This document shows, piece by piece, positions 27,746 through 36,065 of a DNA stretch of 53,891 nt (positions are counted from its first letter, which is position 1; each line of letters begins with the position of its first letter). This DNA is from an uncultured Clostridia bacterium (GTDB taxonomy: Bacteria > Bacillota > Clostridia > Christensenellales > CAG-314), in NCBI GenBank assembly GCA_947625115.1, contig CANQND010000009.1, positions 1 to 53,891 of the forward strand, given 5' to 3'. The translations under genes and the position numbers were made by a program. Below the pieces are notes generated by a model that did no database searches, was not told the origin of the DNA, and saw nothing but the letters and a program-made list of their open reading frames with translations.

Positions 27746-30106
27746 ATGCCTAACAAATTTGCCGACATTCTGAAATTCAGTACGCCCGCGCGTTGGTGGG
27801 GCGAAAAGTGGCGCGAGGGCTTGTACCTCGGCAACGGCAAAATGGGTTCTAACGTATACGGCGGTGCGTCGGAGGAAAAAATTTTGTTTAACGACGCAAC
27901 GCTTTTTTGGCGTGGGCGCACAACGGTGGTTCCCGACGTATCCGACCGCATAGAGGAAACCAAGCGCAAAATAGAGGAGGGCGACTTCCTTGGCGCGCAA
28001 AACGTTATCGGCTCGGCTCTCAAACAAAAAAATTTCCGTCCGCAGGCGGCTTACCCTTTGCCGTTGTGCGAGTTGGATCTGCTCTTCGACCAAGAGGACG
28101 TCACGCGCAATTTCCGCCGCGTTCTGGATATGGAAAACGGCGAAGCGACGGTAACTTACGACGTGGGCGACACTCACTACAAGCGTTGCGCCTTTGTTTC
28201 GCGGGCGGACAACCTGTTCGCTTACCGAATAACAAAGCAGGGCAACGGGACGATAAACGTCAAACTTTCGTTGCAACTTATGCACAGAGTCAACTCTCAC
28301 ACCTACGAGGGATTGTGCGATCTGCCCGAGGGCGTTTCCGTAAGTTACGACAGGCAATTTATGTGTTTTGCCGCGCGTAACGACGACAATGGTTTCGACT
28401 ACGGAGCGGTGGCGCGTTTGCACGTGTTGGGCGGCAGCGTACGCGCCGAGAGCGACTGCGTTAAAATTACCCACGCGCAATCCGTGCTGGTGCTTGTCAA
28501 AGTTTTTTCGGGAGCCTCTCGCGAAAAGGAGTGGAACAACCTGAAAACGCAGTTGCTTGCCTGCAAGGACGGCTACGACAAGATGTTCAAAGCGCACGCT
28601 CAACTTCATTCCAAGCTGTATTCCACGGCGGATTTGAGTTTGGGCAAGCCCTGCGACGTCAATGTGGAAGATTTGCTGTTGCAGTCGGACAACGGCGTTA
28701 TGCCGCCGCAGTTGGCGGAAAAGTTGTGGAGATACGCGCGCTACCTCACCGTGGCGGGGACCTCTGACGACGGGCTGTTCGGTCCGTGCGGATTGTGGAA
28801 CGGCTGTTACAAACCCTATCGCGCCTTTATCTGTATGAGCGGCGAATTGCAAATGAGCCTTTTGCACAGATTGCAGGGCAATATGACGGGCGGTTTGGAG
28901 CAATCGTTCGAGTACTTTTGGAACAATCTCGGCGATTACCGCAACAACGCCCAACGGATATTCGGTTGCAGGGGCATTGTCGTACCCGTTGTAGCCGCGC
29001 CTCACACGGGGCGGCTGGGCAGTACCGACGTTTTCGCGTTGCACTTTTCGGGGTGCGCGGCGTGGATAGCCAATTTTTACTACAAGTACGCCAAGTACGC
29101 GGGCAACGTAAAATTTCTCAAAAACAGATTGATACCGTTTATGAAAGAAATCGCGCAGTTCTACGAAGATTTTCTTTCCCAAACGGATAACGGCTTGGAA
29201 ATCAGTCCATCGGCTTTGCCTATGCGCATTGCCGACGGCTACGGCATAACCGACCGTCCCTTTGTGGCAAAAAACAGCGTGTTGGATCTGGACCTTTGCA
29301 GAGATTTGTTGCAAAACCTCGTTGAGGCGTGCAAAACCAACAACGTAAAGGGCAGGCTTGCCGTGTGGCAAAAACTGTTGGAACAATTCCCCGAAAGGCA
29401 GTATTTCGGCGACGGTTCCTATCGCGAATTTATAAATTCGGTAATCTCTGTGGACTACACGGGCGTTTCCAACGGCACGTTGTATCCCGCCTACTTCGGC
29501 GAAAGGGTAAATTTCCTTACCGAACAGGAAACAAAATTCCGCTACGTTGCCACTGCGGACAAAAAACGCTCCGAACCCGCTCAGCAAAACAGTTACAATA
29601 TGACGGTGCTTGCCGCCGTCTACGCGCGCTTGGGCGAGGCGGACAAAGCAAACGAATGTCTTACCAACGCGGTGCGCGGTTGCGTGATGAACAATCTTGC
29701 CTTTGTGGACAAGGATTGGCGCGGAATGGGCGTGTGCGGTAGCGGAGTGTGGACTCCCGTGCAACTCAACGTCAATATGTCCTTTGCAAATGCGGTACAG
29801 CAGACATTGATGTACTCGCACGGCGACGTTATCGCGCTGTTCCCCGCTTTTCCCAAACAGTGGGTGCGCGCCTCTTTCCAAAAGATGCTTGCGGTCAGCG
29901 GCGTGGAAGTTTCGGCGGAGGCGGACTTGGAAAAGAAGTTTTTGCGCGTTCGTCTGGAAAGCAAAAAGGAAACCAATGTTACGCTCTATTTGCCCGAATG
30001 GGTCAAGAAACTTGTAAAAAGCAATATGGGCAAGGCGGAGGGCAACCGTCTTGACCTGACTCTTTCCGCAGGCAAAGCGGCGGAATTTTACTACAAAACA
30101 AGGTAA
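27746..30106 (+). CDS. Divergent GH95-like protein (alpha-L-fucosidase fold) with altered catalytic positions
   Basis: A 786-residue cytosolic protein (no signal peptide). The N-terminal ~250 residues match the GH65N_2 beta-sandwich of GH95 (EGLYLGNGKMGSNVYGG, ILFNDATLFWRG), an (alpha/alpha)6 barrel follows, and the C-terminus has the GH95-like SHGDVIALFPAFPKQW segment. Yet the catalytic blocks differ. Where GH95 has NIN.QM it reads SGELQM (residues 365-370); where GH95 has PS.SPEN it reads PSALPMR (488-494); where GH95 has QIDGNFG it reads QLNVNMS (673-679). The fold is well supported, but fucosidase activity is doubtful. The ATG follows GGGAG. It is the first gene of the operon and ends 6 nt before purC. 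Confidence 0.75.
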   Translation: MPNKFADILKFSTPARWWGEKWREGLYLGNGKMGSNVYGGASEEKILFNDATLFWRGRTTVVPDVSDRIEETKRKIEEGDFLGAQNVIGSALKQKNFRPQAAYPLPLCELDLLFDQEDVTRNFRRVLDMENGEATVTYDVGDTHYKRCAFVSRADNLFAYRITKQGNGTINVKLSLQLMHRVNSHTYEGLCDLPEGVSVSYDRQFMCFAARNDDNGFDYGAVARLHVLGGSVRAESDCVKITHAQSVLVLVKVFSGASREKEWNNLKTQLLACKDGYDKMFKAHAQLHSKLYSTADLSLGKPCDVNVEDLLLQSDNGVMPPQLAEKLWRYARYLTVAGTSDDGLFGPCGLWNGCYKPYRAFICMSGELQMSLLHRLQGNMTGGLEQSFEYFWNNLGDYRNNAQRIFGCRGIVVPVVAAPHTGRLGSTDVFALHFSGCAAWIANFYYKYAKYAGNVKFLKNRLIPFMKEIAQFYEDFLSQTDNGLEISPSALPMRIADGYGITDRPFVAKNSVLDLDLCRDLLQNLVEACKTNNVKGRLAVWQKLLEQFPERQYFGDGSYREFINSVISVDYTGVSNGTLYPAYFGERVNFLTEQETKFRYVATADKKRSEPAQQNSYNMTVLAAVYARLGEADKANECLTNAVRGCVMNNLAFVDKDWRGMGVCGSGVWTPVQLNVNMSFANAVQQTLMYSHGDVIALFPAFPKQWVRASFQKMLAVSGVEVSAEADLEKKFLRVRLESKKETNVTLYLPEWVKKLVKSNMGKAEGNRLDLTLSAGKAAEFYYKTR

Positions 30107-30112
30107 AGCACA

Positions 30113-30820
30113 ATGCAATTGCAAAAACTGAATTTAATTTCGGAAGGTAAAACAAAAAGGCTGTGGAGTACTGACGATCCGCGTTTCGCCATTGCGGAGT
30201 TCTACGACGACGGCTTGATGTATCACGGCAAGCGCAAGCTGTACTTCGACGGCAAGGGCGCGCTTACAAACAGTATCAACGCCATACTAATGCAGGTGTT
30301 GGAGGACAACAACATTCCCACCGCCTTTGTGGAAAAGTACTCGGATAACTCCATCGTGGTAAAACTTGCCGAGATGTTGCCCATCGAGGTGGTGGTACGC
30401 AACTATTCGGCGGGGAGTATGCAGGAGCGTTTGGGCTTGGAATATCACAAAAAGCTCAAATCGCCCGTGTTGGAATTTTGCTACAAAAACGACGATCTCG
30501 GCGACCCCGTGATAAACGAGTACCACGCCTACGCAATGGAGCTGTGTACGCAGGAGGAGATGTCCTCAATGTGCTACAACGCTATGCGTATCAACAAGGT
30601 GCTTAGCGACCTTATGAAAGAGGCGGACGTGATTGTAGCCGACTTCAAGGCGGAGTTCGGCAGGGTGAACAACAGGTTGCTCGTTGCGGACGAAATTTCC
30701 CCCAACGTGGCGCGTTTTTGGGACAAATCGACGTTGCGCCGTATGGACAACGAGGGCAAAACTCCCGAAACGGAGTACAGGCGGCTGTTGGAAATTTTGC
30801 AAAAGCTAACGGGCTATTGA
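30113..30820 (+). CDS. purC: Phosphoribosylaminoimidazole-succinocarboxamide synthase
   Basis: A 235-residue SAICAR synthetase of purine synthesis, joining aspartate to CAIR with ATP. It is recognised by the N-terminal SEGKTKRLW loop, the VVRNYSAGSM segment and DEISPNVARFWD near the end, all in expected places for this length. It stands alone, apart from other pur genes, between a glycosidase-like gene (6 nt upstream) and nrdR (23 nt downstream). This ties one purine step to a nucleotide-pool regulator by position. Confidence 0.95.
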   Translation: MQLQKLNLISEGKTKRLWSTDDPRFAIAEFYDDGLMYHGKRKLYFDGKGALTNSINAILMQVLEDNNIPTAFVEKYSDNSIVVKLAEMLPIEVVVRNYSAGSMQERLGLEYHKKLKSPVLEFCYKNDDLGDPVINEYHAYAMELCTQEEMSSMCYNAMRINKVLSDLMKEADVIVADFKAEFGRVNNRLLVADEISPNVARFWDKSTLRRMDNEGKTPETEYRRLLEILQKLTGY

Positions 30821-30843
30821 GCTAAACAAGGGAGAACAGACCG

Positions 30844-31320
30844 ATGAAATGTATGTATTGCGGCTGTGAGGACAGCAAAGTGATAGATTCTCGCTCCACC
30901 GACGACGGCAAAAGCATACGTCGCCGCCGCGAATGTATTGCCTGCGGCAAGCGTTTTACCACCTTTGAAACTATCGAAACGGTGCCGTTTTTGGTTATCA
31001 AGCGGGACGGAACGCGCCAGATATACGACCGTTCCAAGATAAAAAACGGCATTTTGCGCGCCTGCGAAAAACGTCCTATTTCTATGGCGCAGATAGACGC
31101 CGTTGTGGACAACATCGAAAAAGCTCTCTACAACAGCCTCGACGAGGAAATAACCTCGCAAAAGATAGGCGACCTTGTTATGGAACAGCTAAAAGAGTTG
31201 GACGAAGTGGCTTACATAAGGTTTGCCGCCGTTTACCGTCAGTTCAAGGACAGCGCAACTTTTTTTGAGGAAATGAACAAGATTTTCAACACGGGCGGCA
31301 AAGGAAAGAGAAAACGCTGA
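30844..31320 (+). CDS. nrdR: Transcriptional repressor NrdR
   Basis: A 158-residue zinc-ribbon and ATP-cone repressor of ribonucleotide reductase genes. The ribbon cysteines are C3, C6, C31 and C34, followed by KRFTTFE. The ATP-cone starts near FLVIKRDGTRQIYDRSKI. The protein senses the ATP/dATP balance and binds NrdR boxes. I saw no clear NrdR box pair in this window, so its targets are elsewhere. The ATG follows GGGAGA. Its TGA overlaps the next ATG. Confidence 0.96.
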   Translation: MKCMYCGCEDSKVIDSRSTDDGKSIRRRRECIACGKRFTTFETIETVPFLVIKRDGTRQIYDRSKIKNGILRACEKRPISMAQIDAVVDNIEKALYNSLDEEITSQKIGDLVMEQLKELDEVAYIRFAAVYRQFKDSATFFEEMNKIFNTGGKGKRKR

Positions 31321-31880
31321 TGAAAAACGTCGAACAGGAACTAAAACTGCGCTTGACGGAACGGGAATATCGTTTGCTTGACGAACGAAGCGACATCAAG
31401 CCGCAATTGCAAATAAATTACTACTTTTACTACGACGGTATGCCTCGCGACGAAATGGTGCGTTTGCGGCAAAAAGGCGACGCTTTTTTGCTGTGCTACA
31501 AACGTCGGCTTTCTTGCAGAGAGGCGGTGTGCGTATCCGACGAGCGGGAATGTGAAATCACCTCCGAACGCGCCCGCTACATTTTGCAACGGGGCATATC
31601 CGTAGACGAAATGCGCAAGCTGTTCGGCGTGACTACGGTTGTTCCGCTGTTGCTTGCGGGCAAGTTGGAAACCTACCGCACCAAGTTTGTCCTTAGCGGT
31701 TGGGTGTTGGAATTGGACAAAAACGTCTACCTCGACGTTACCGACTACGAATTGGAATGTGAAAACGACGACGTGTCGGAGCTGGACAAACTCAAAAGTT
31801 ACTTATTCCGAGAATTCGGTATCGTCGCGCAACCGAGCAATCCCAAGTCGGAGCGTTTTTACCAAGCGTTGAACAAATGA
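31320..31880 (+). CDS. CYTH-domain protein (triphosphate-tunnel family)
   Basis: A 186-residue protein with the CYTH signature ExExK at residues 5-9 (EQELK) and a series of strand motifs rich in Arg, Lys and Glu. Members bind triphosphates in a beta-barrel tunnel and act as inorganic triphosphatases, thiamine triphosphatases or class IV adenylyl cyclases. Which of these applies cannot be read from sequence. The ATG overlaps the nrdR stop and its own stop overlaps the HAD phosphatase start (ATGA), so all three are translated together. Confidence 0.8.
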   Translation: MKNVEQELKLRLTEREYRLLDERSDIKPQLQINYYFYYDGMPRDEMVRLRQKGDAFLLCYKRRLSCREAVCVSDERECEITSERARYILQRGISVDEMRKLFGVTTVVPLLLAGKLETYRTKFVLSGWVLELDKNVYLDVTDYELECENDDVSELDKLKSYLFREFGIVAQPSNPKSERFYQALNK

Positions 31881-32521
31881 AACTCACTCGTTACAAGTAC
31901 ATAATTTTCGATTTCGACGGCACCGTCAACAACACTTCGGCGGGCATTTACGCCACGTTTACGCAAGTGCTTGCCCATTTCGGGGTGGACGCGTCCCAAA
32001 TCGACTTGTCCCGTCACATAGGACCGCCCCTTGCCGACAGTTACACTCGTTTGTTGGGCAAAGAGCGTTGTCAAGAGGCTGTCGAACTGCACAAAAAGGT
32101 ATTTGCCGAAACTAACGCCGCGCAAAACAGTTTTCTGTACGATGGCATAACGGACGTTTTGTCCGCTCTGAAAAACAGCGGCAAGTACGTGCTTGCCATT
32201 GCTTCCAGCAAGTACGAACCGCACGTTGTGGAATCTTTGAAATATCACAAGCTCACTTCCTACTTCGATTACGTCTACGGGCAGACTGCTCGGCGCGGTT
32301 TCAAAAAGGACGTGTTGGAACAGCTTGTTTCCGATAACGGTTGGGACAAAACGCGCTGTTTGATGATAGGCGACACCTTGCACGACGTGGAGGGCGCGCG
32401 CGAATGCGGTATAGACGCGGTTGCAGTCACCTACGGTTTCGGAACGGAAGAGGAGTTGCGCAAAGCGCGCCCTGTTGCGATAGTAAATTCTCCAAGAGAA
32501 ATAACGGAGTTGCTTGTTTAG
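31877..32521 (+). CDS. HAD-family phosphatase (Gph/PpaX-like)
   Basis: A 214-residue haloacid-dehalogenase phosphatase. Motif I is DFDGT with nucleophile Asp12 and Asp14; motif II falls in LAIASSK, and motif III and IV in GFKKDV and MIGDTLHDVEGAR. A helical cap lies between residues ~18 and 80. Closest resemblance is to phosphoglycolate or pyrophosphate phosphatases (Gph/PpaX), but substrates are not predictable. It overlaps the CYTH gene by 4 nt. Confidence 0.88.
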   Translation: MKLTRYKYIIFDFDGTVNNTSAGIYATFTQVLAHFGVDASQIDLSRHIGPPLADSYTRLLGKERCQEAVELHKKVFAETNAAQNSFLYDGITDVLSALKNSGKYVLAIASSKYEPHVVESLKYHKLTSYFDYVYGQTARRGFKKDVLEQLVSDNGWDKTRCLMIGDTLHDVEGARECGIDAVAVTYGFGTEEELRKARPVAIVNSPREITELLV

Positions 32522-32522
32522 T

Positions 32523-34136
32523 ATGAAGAGAAAAGATTACAAAAGCTATTTCAAAAACGTAATTGTACCCGTGTTTGTGTACGGAGCGTTTACGGGTCTG
32601 TTGGTGGGTACCGTCGTTTACTTTTTCAAGTGGGTGGCGGAGTGGCTCACCGAGCAGTCGGAAAAAATCTACGAGTACGCGCATAACTATTGGTACATTG
32701 CCGTGGCGGTGGTGGCGGGAGTTGCTCTGCTTGCGGTAGTTTCCTACTTTTTGCAGAAATGGTCGCCCGAAACGGTGGGCGGCGGTATTCCCCGCGCTGA
32801 GGGCGTTTTGAGGGGGCTGTTGACATTTCGGTGGTTGCGTACGGGCATTGCCGTTATCCTTAACAGTTGGATAAGTTTCTTTGCGGGGTTGCCTTTGGGT
32901 AGCGAGGGTCCCAGCGTTCTGCTCGGCACGGCGATAGGCGGCGGCACTTGCAAACTGCCCCTTTCGCACAACAGTTGGGACAGGTACATAATGACGGGCG
33001 GAGCCTGCGCGGGTTTTGCCGTGGCTACGTCCGCACCCGTTACGGGCATTTTGTTCGCTTTGGAAGAAACGCACAAGCGTTTTACTCCAATGATATTTTT
33101 GATGGCGTTGAGCAGCGTGCTGTTCGGCGTTACCGCGTCCAATTTGTGGTCGATGGCTTTGGGGCAACATTCGTTGCCGTTGGGCGCGTTGTTCAAGGTT
33201 ACGCTTGCCAACTTGTCTATGAAAGAGATTTGGGTGCCGATACTTTTGGGTGTGGCTGTCGGCGGTTTGGCGATAGGCTACAATCACTTGGTGTTTTGGA
33301 TAGGCAAGTTCTACGATACCAAGCTCAAAAAGGTGCCGCAATGGGCGCGCCTCGTTATCGTGTTTGTGCTTACCGCCGTGATAGGCGTGCTTGCTTTCGG
33401 CAACTTTAACGGCGCAGACGCTCTTTTCGGCGGAGGCGGACTTATCGTAAAGGTAGCCGACCGCGCCAATTTCAGTTGGAAGATAGTATTTGTTCTGCTT
33501 GTTATCAGGTTCTTTATGATAGCGTTTTCCACGGGTAGCGGCGCAACGGGCGGCGTGTTTATACCTATGTTGAGTATCGGCGCGCTTGTGGGTGCGTTGC
33601 TGGGCAACGCCTTTGTGGCAATGGGTATGGACGAAACGCTCTTTTCGACGGTGGTTATGATCTCGATGTCGGCGTTTATGGGTGCAACTACTCGCGCTCC
33701 GTTGACGGCGTTGGTGTTTATGTTGGAAAGCACTTGGAATTTCAGCAACCTGTTCTACGTTGCGATAACGGTGTTTTTGAGTTACTTCCTGTGCGAGATA
33801 TTCAAAGTGGAACCGCTGTACGACGTGCTGTTGGAGCGTATGACGGACAAGCAAAACGGCGGCAAGGAGCCGTCCATAGTGAAAGTGGTCTACACGGTGC
33901 AACAGGGAGCGTTTGCCGTGGGTAAAGCGGTGCGCGACGTGCTGTGGCCCGCCAACACCAAAGTGAGCGAAATCGTCGCGGGCGACGTATCTCGTATGGA
34001 CGACGACGGCGAAAGAAAGCTGTACGCGGGCGACGTGCTTACCATAATCACTCAAACGTTCGACATTTCCGCAACGGAAGCGGAGTTGGACGAAATTCTC
34101 GGCAAACAGCCTGACGAGGCGACAAAACAAACTTAA
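32523..34136 (+). CDS. ClC-family chloride channel or H+/Cl- antiporter
   Basis: A 537-residue membrane protein with the ClC fold. The anion-pathway motifs are GSEGPS (with the gating Glu), a GGVFIPM segment and an inner-half Glu in LFALEETHKRF, equivalent to the proton Glu of antiporters. This suggests exchange rather than a passive channel. The last ~70 residues (from about VSEIVAGDVSRM) look like a TrkA-C-type regulatory domain. The ATG at 32523 follows the HAD stop by one base; an in-frame TTG 9 nt earlier is less likely. The role may be acid resistance or halide handling. Last gene of the operon that starts at 27685. Confidence 0.87.
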   Translation: MKRKDYKSYFKNVIVPVFVYGAFTGLLVGTVVYFFKWVAEWLTEQSEKIYEYAHNYWYIAVAVVAGVALLAVVSYFLQKWSPETVGGGIPRAEGVLRGLLTFRWLRTGIAVILNSWISFFAGLPLGSEGPSVLLGTAIGGGTCKLPLSHNSWDRYIMTGGACAGFAVATSAPVTGILFALEETHKRFTPMIFLMALSSVLFGVTASNLWSMALGQHSLPLGALFKVTLANLSMKEIWVPILLGVAVGGLAIGYNHLVFWIGKFYDTKLKKVPQWARLVIVFVLTAVIGVLAFGNFNGADALFGGGGLIVKVADRANFSWKIVFVLLVIRFFMIAFSTGSGATGGVFIPMLSIGALVGALLGNAFVAMGMDETLFSTVVMISMSAFMGATTRAPLTALVFMLESTWNFSNLFYVAITVFLSYFLCEIFKVEPLYDVLLERMTDKQNGGKEPSIVKVVYTVQQGAFAVGKAVRDVLWPANTKVSEIVAGDVSRMDDDGERKLYAGDVLTIITQTFDISATEAELDEILGKQPDEATKQT

Positions 34137-34202
34137 TAGCGTAGCGTTTTGCCCCGAGCGGCAAAGAATTTGCAAAATATTTGTCAAATTGCCGTAAAAT
34201 GT

Positions 34203-34231
34203 TAGACAAATTGTTATTTGGTGTGTATAAT
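34203..34231 (+). promoter_or_regulatory. Promoter for the ferredoxin gene
   Basis: TAGACA (34203-34208), 17-nt spacer, TATAAT (34226-34231), 31 nt before the ATG at 34262. Confidence 0.7.
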
Positions 34232-34261
34232 GGAATTATCCAAAAAGAAGGAGAAACGGTT

Positions 34262-34432
34262 ATGGCTCACAAAATCAGTAACGAATGTATCGCTTGCGGC
34301 GGTTGTCAAAGCGTTTGCCCTTGCGAAGCTATCAGCGAAGGCGACGGCAAATTTGAAATCAACGCGGACCTTTGCGTAGATTGCGGCGCGTGTGCCGCGC
34401 AATGCCCGGTTGGTGCGATCGAAGAGGACTAA
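34262..34432 (+). CDS. 2[4Fe-4S] ferredoxin
   Basis: A 56-residue electron carrier with two clostridial-type cluster motifs, CIACGGCQSVCP and CVDCGACAAQCP. An extra Cys follows the first motif (CPCEAI where a Val is common). It has its own promoter, an AAGGAG site and its own terminator, so it is a free-standing gene. This is typical of anaerobes that use ferredoxin for pyruvate oxidation and hydrogen metabolism. Confidence 0.95.
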   Translation: MAHKISNECIACGGCQSVCPCEAISEGDGKFEINADLCVDCGACAAQCPVGAIEED

Positions 34433-34444
34433 TCACAAACTGAA

Positions 34445-34480
34445 ACGCCCGAAGCGGTTTTGCTTCGGGCGTATTTTTTT
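34445..34480 (+). terminator. Rho-independent terminator after ferredoxin
   Basis: ACGCCCGAAGC (34445-34455) pairs perfectly with 34462-34472 around a 6-nt loop, followed by seven T. Confidence 0.93.
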
Positions 34481-34561
34481 GTCAAAAACGTCGTGGTGCG
34501 GAAAAATCGAAACTTTTTGTCAAATTTTTCTCTAACACAAACATTTGCCGTAGAACTTTTT

Positions 34562-35881
34562 TTACAGCAGTCTGTTGCGAATGTAGTTTACGTCGTTTAT
34601 CAGTTGTTCGCTTGACGCGTTGTTCTGTTGCAACAGTGCGTTTGTCAAGTCCGTTTGAGATATTTGCGCACTGCTCAACATACGCGCTTGCGCCGCGCTG
34701 TACTCCACGCTGGACTGCAAAGAGGACATTTGGCTGTTGAAACTCCTTTCCATACTATCGAGCTTGCTTTGCAATGCGTTGAACCCTTGTTGTATCGATA
34801 CGGTCAGCTTTCTTGTTTCCGTTTTTATCGTATTGCAGATGGCTATTGCCGCCGTTTTCAAACTTGCAACGATCTGTTGCGTTTGCCGTTCGCGGTCAAT
34901 CAACTGCAACGCTTCGCGTATGGAAACGGCTCTGTTTGTTTCCACGTAGTAGATCACCAAGTCGATGTACGCCCAATCGCGCACGTCCAATTCTTCCCCG
35001 AAAGTGTCCGTCAACGTGTCGAAAAATTTGTTGCACAGCTCTATCAACGGTTTAATTTGATATTTCCGTATGTCTGCTATTTTGTGCTTTGCCTCGTCGA
35101 TAGAGTCTTGATTTTGTTGCAAAATCTGAGGCAATTTGTCACTCTTTACGTTAGCCAATTCTTCTCTCAATTTACGTAGGTCGTTTTCCAACTCCGTTAT
35201 TTGGGCGTCGAGGACTTTCATTTTTTTGCTGTACTTTACGTCCTGAACACAGTATTTTGGGAGAAATAGCATTTCTACCAATGCGGCAATCAATGTCAGT
35301 CCGCCGCCTGCAAACACACTTGACGTCCAAAATATATCCTTATTCTGTTGCAACATATCGTAACCTATATACGTGAGAATTGCCGTTGCACACAGCATAA
35401 CTATCGAAATGATCAGTACTATCAATGTGTGATAAGACCTTGTTCCGCTAATAGTGCAAATATAAAAGAACAAACCGCCGAGAAGCAGAACTGCGCCTAC
35501 GATAAAGCAGGGCATCCAATAACCGTTTGTGGTAAAGCCGTCCCGTAATATTAGCGAATATCCCCAATATGCAAATCCGTAGGCTCCGCCAAGGCCGATA
35601 ATCGTCAAAAAAATTGCCATAATGACAAACCAACCTATTTTCCCGCCCCTGCTGCGACGTTTTAATATGAGTTCTCCTCTTTGCAGTTGAATTTCTTTCA
35701 GTTGTTGATCTGTGTTGTCAATTTTTTCATTTGCTTCTCTCAAAACATCTTGCTCCGTTAGTTTTTCGGGTACCTGAACGGAGGTTTTCAGCTTGTCGAT
35801 TTCGTGTTTCTTTTGCGAAATCCAACACAGACCCGCGCGTAACGTGTACATATCGGAAAGAATTTTTTGTTTTTCGTCCAT
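34562..35881 (-). CDS. Membrane protein with coiled coils, unknown function (439 aa)
   Basis: Order of parts: a ~75-residue cytoplasmic coiled coil, four membrane helices (about residues 82-215), then a long cytoplasmic region. That region has a coiled coil (~225-275), a helical middle and a Gln/Ser/Asn-rich end that resembles a phage-tail or tape-like helical segment (SKLDSMERSFNSQMSS). The start has AAGGAG 10 nt upstream. I do not recognise the family. Base composition is more AT-rich than neighbours. It stands alone on the minus strand with a promoter whose spacer is a G9 tract, which may allow on/off switching. A sensor or a structural membrane role cannot be told apart. Confidence 0.8.
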   Translation of the reverse strand: MDEKQKILSDMYTLRAGLCWISQKKHEIDKLKTSVQVPEKLTEQDVLREANEKIDNTDQQLKEIQLQRGELILKRRSRGGKIGWFVIMAIFLTIIGLGGAYGFAYWGYSLILRDGFTTNGYWMPCFIVGAVLLLGGLFFYICTISGTRSYHTLIVLIISIVMLCATAILTYIGYDMLQQNKDIFWTSSVFAGGGLTLIAALVEMLFLPKYCVQDVKYSKKMKVLDAQITELENDLRKLREELANVKSDKLPQILQQNQDSIDEAKHKIADIRKYQIKPLIELCNKFFDTLTDTFGEELDVRDWAYIDLVIYYVETNRAVSIREALQLIDRERQTQQIVASLKTAAIAICNTIKTETRKLTVSIQQGFNALQSKLDSMERSFNSQMSSLQSSVEYSAAQARMLSSAQISQTDLTNALLQQNNASSEQLINDVNYIRNRLL

Positions 35882-35910
35882 ATTTTACTTCTCCTTTGTT
35901 TTGTGACACC

Positions 35911-35938
35911 ATTATACCCCCCCCCGAATGCTTGTCAA
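35911..35938 (-). promoter_or_regulatory. Consensus promoter with a G9 tract in the spacer
   Basis: On the minus strand TTGACA (35938-35933) and TATAAT (35916-35911) are separated by 16 nt, the last nine of which are G (35925-35917). Both hexamers are perfect; only the spacer length is one short of the 17-nt optimum. The leader to the ATG at 35881 is about 25 nt and carries AAGGAG. Confidence 0.8.
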
Positions 35939-36030
35939 GCTCCTGAATACTTTTGTCGTACCGCGGTATTGATTTTGTCGGAATCTCGGCAATCGAGGCG
36001 ACGCTACGGCGTTAAAATTGCTTTTACGGC

Positions 36031-36059
36031 TTTACTATTTGCCGCAATTGTTGTACAAT
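36031..36059 (+). promoter_or_regulatory. Promoter of the tRNA methyltransferase-like gene, probably leaderless
   Basis: TTTACT (36031-36036), 17-nt spacer, TACAAT (36054-36059). The expected start of transcription, about 7 nt further, falls on the A of the ATG at 36066, and there is no Shine-Dalgarno site. Confidence 0.5.
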
Positions 36060-36065
36060 GTTGTT

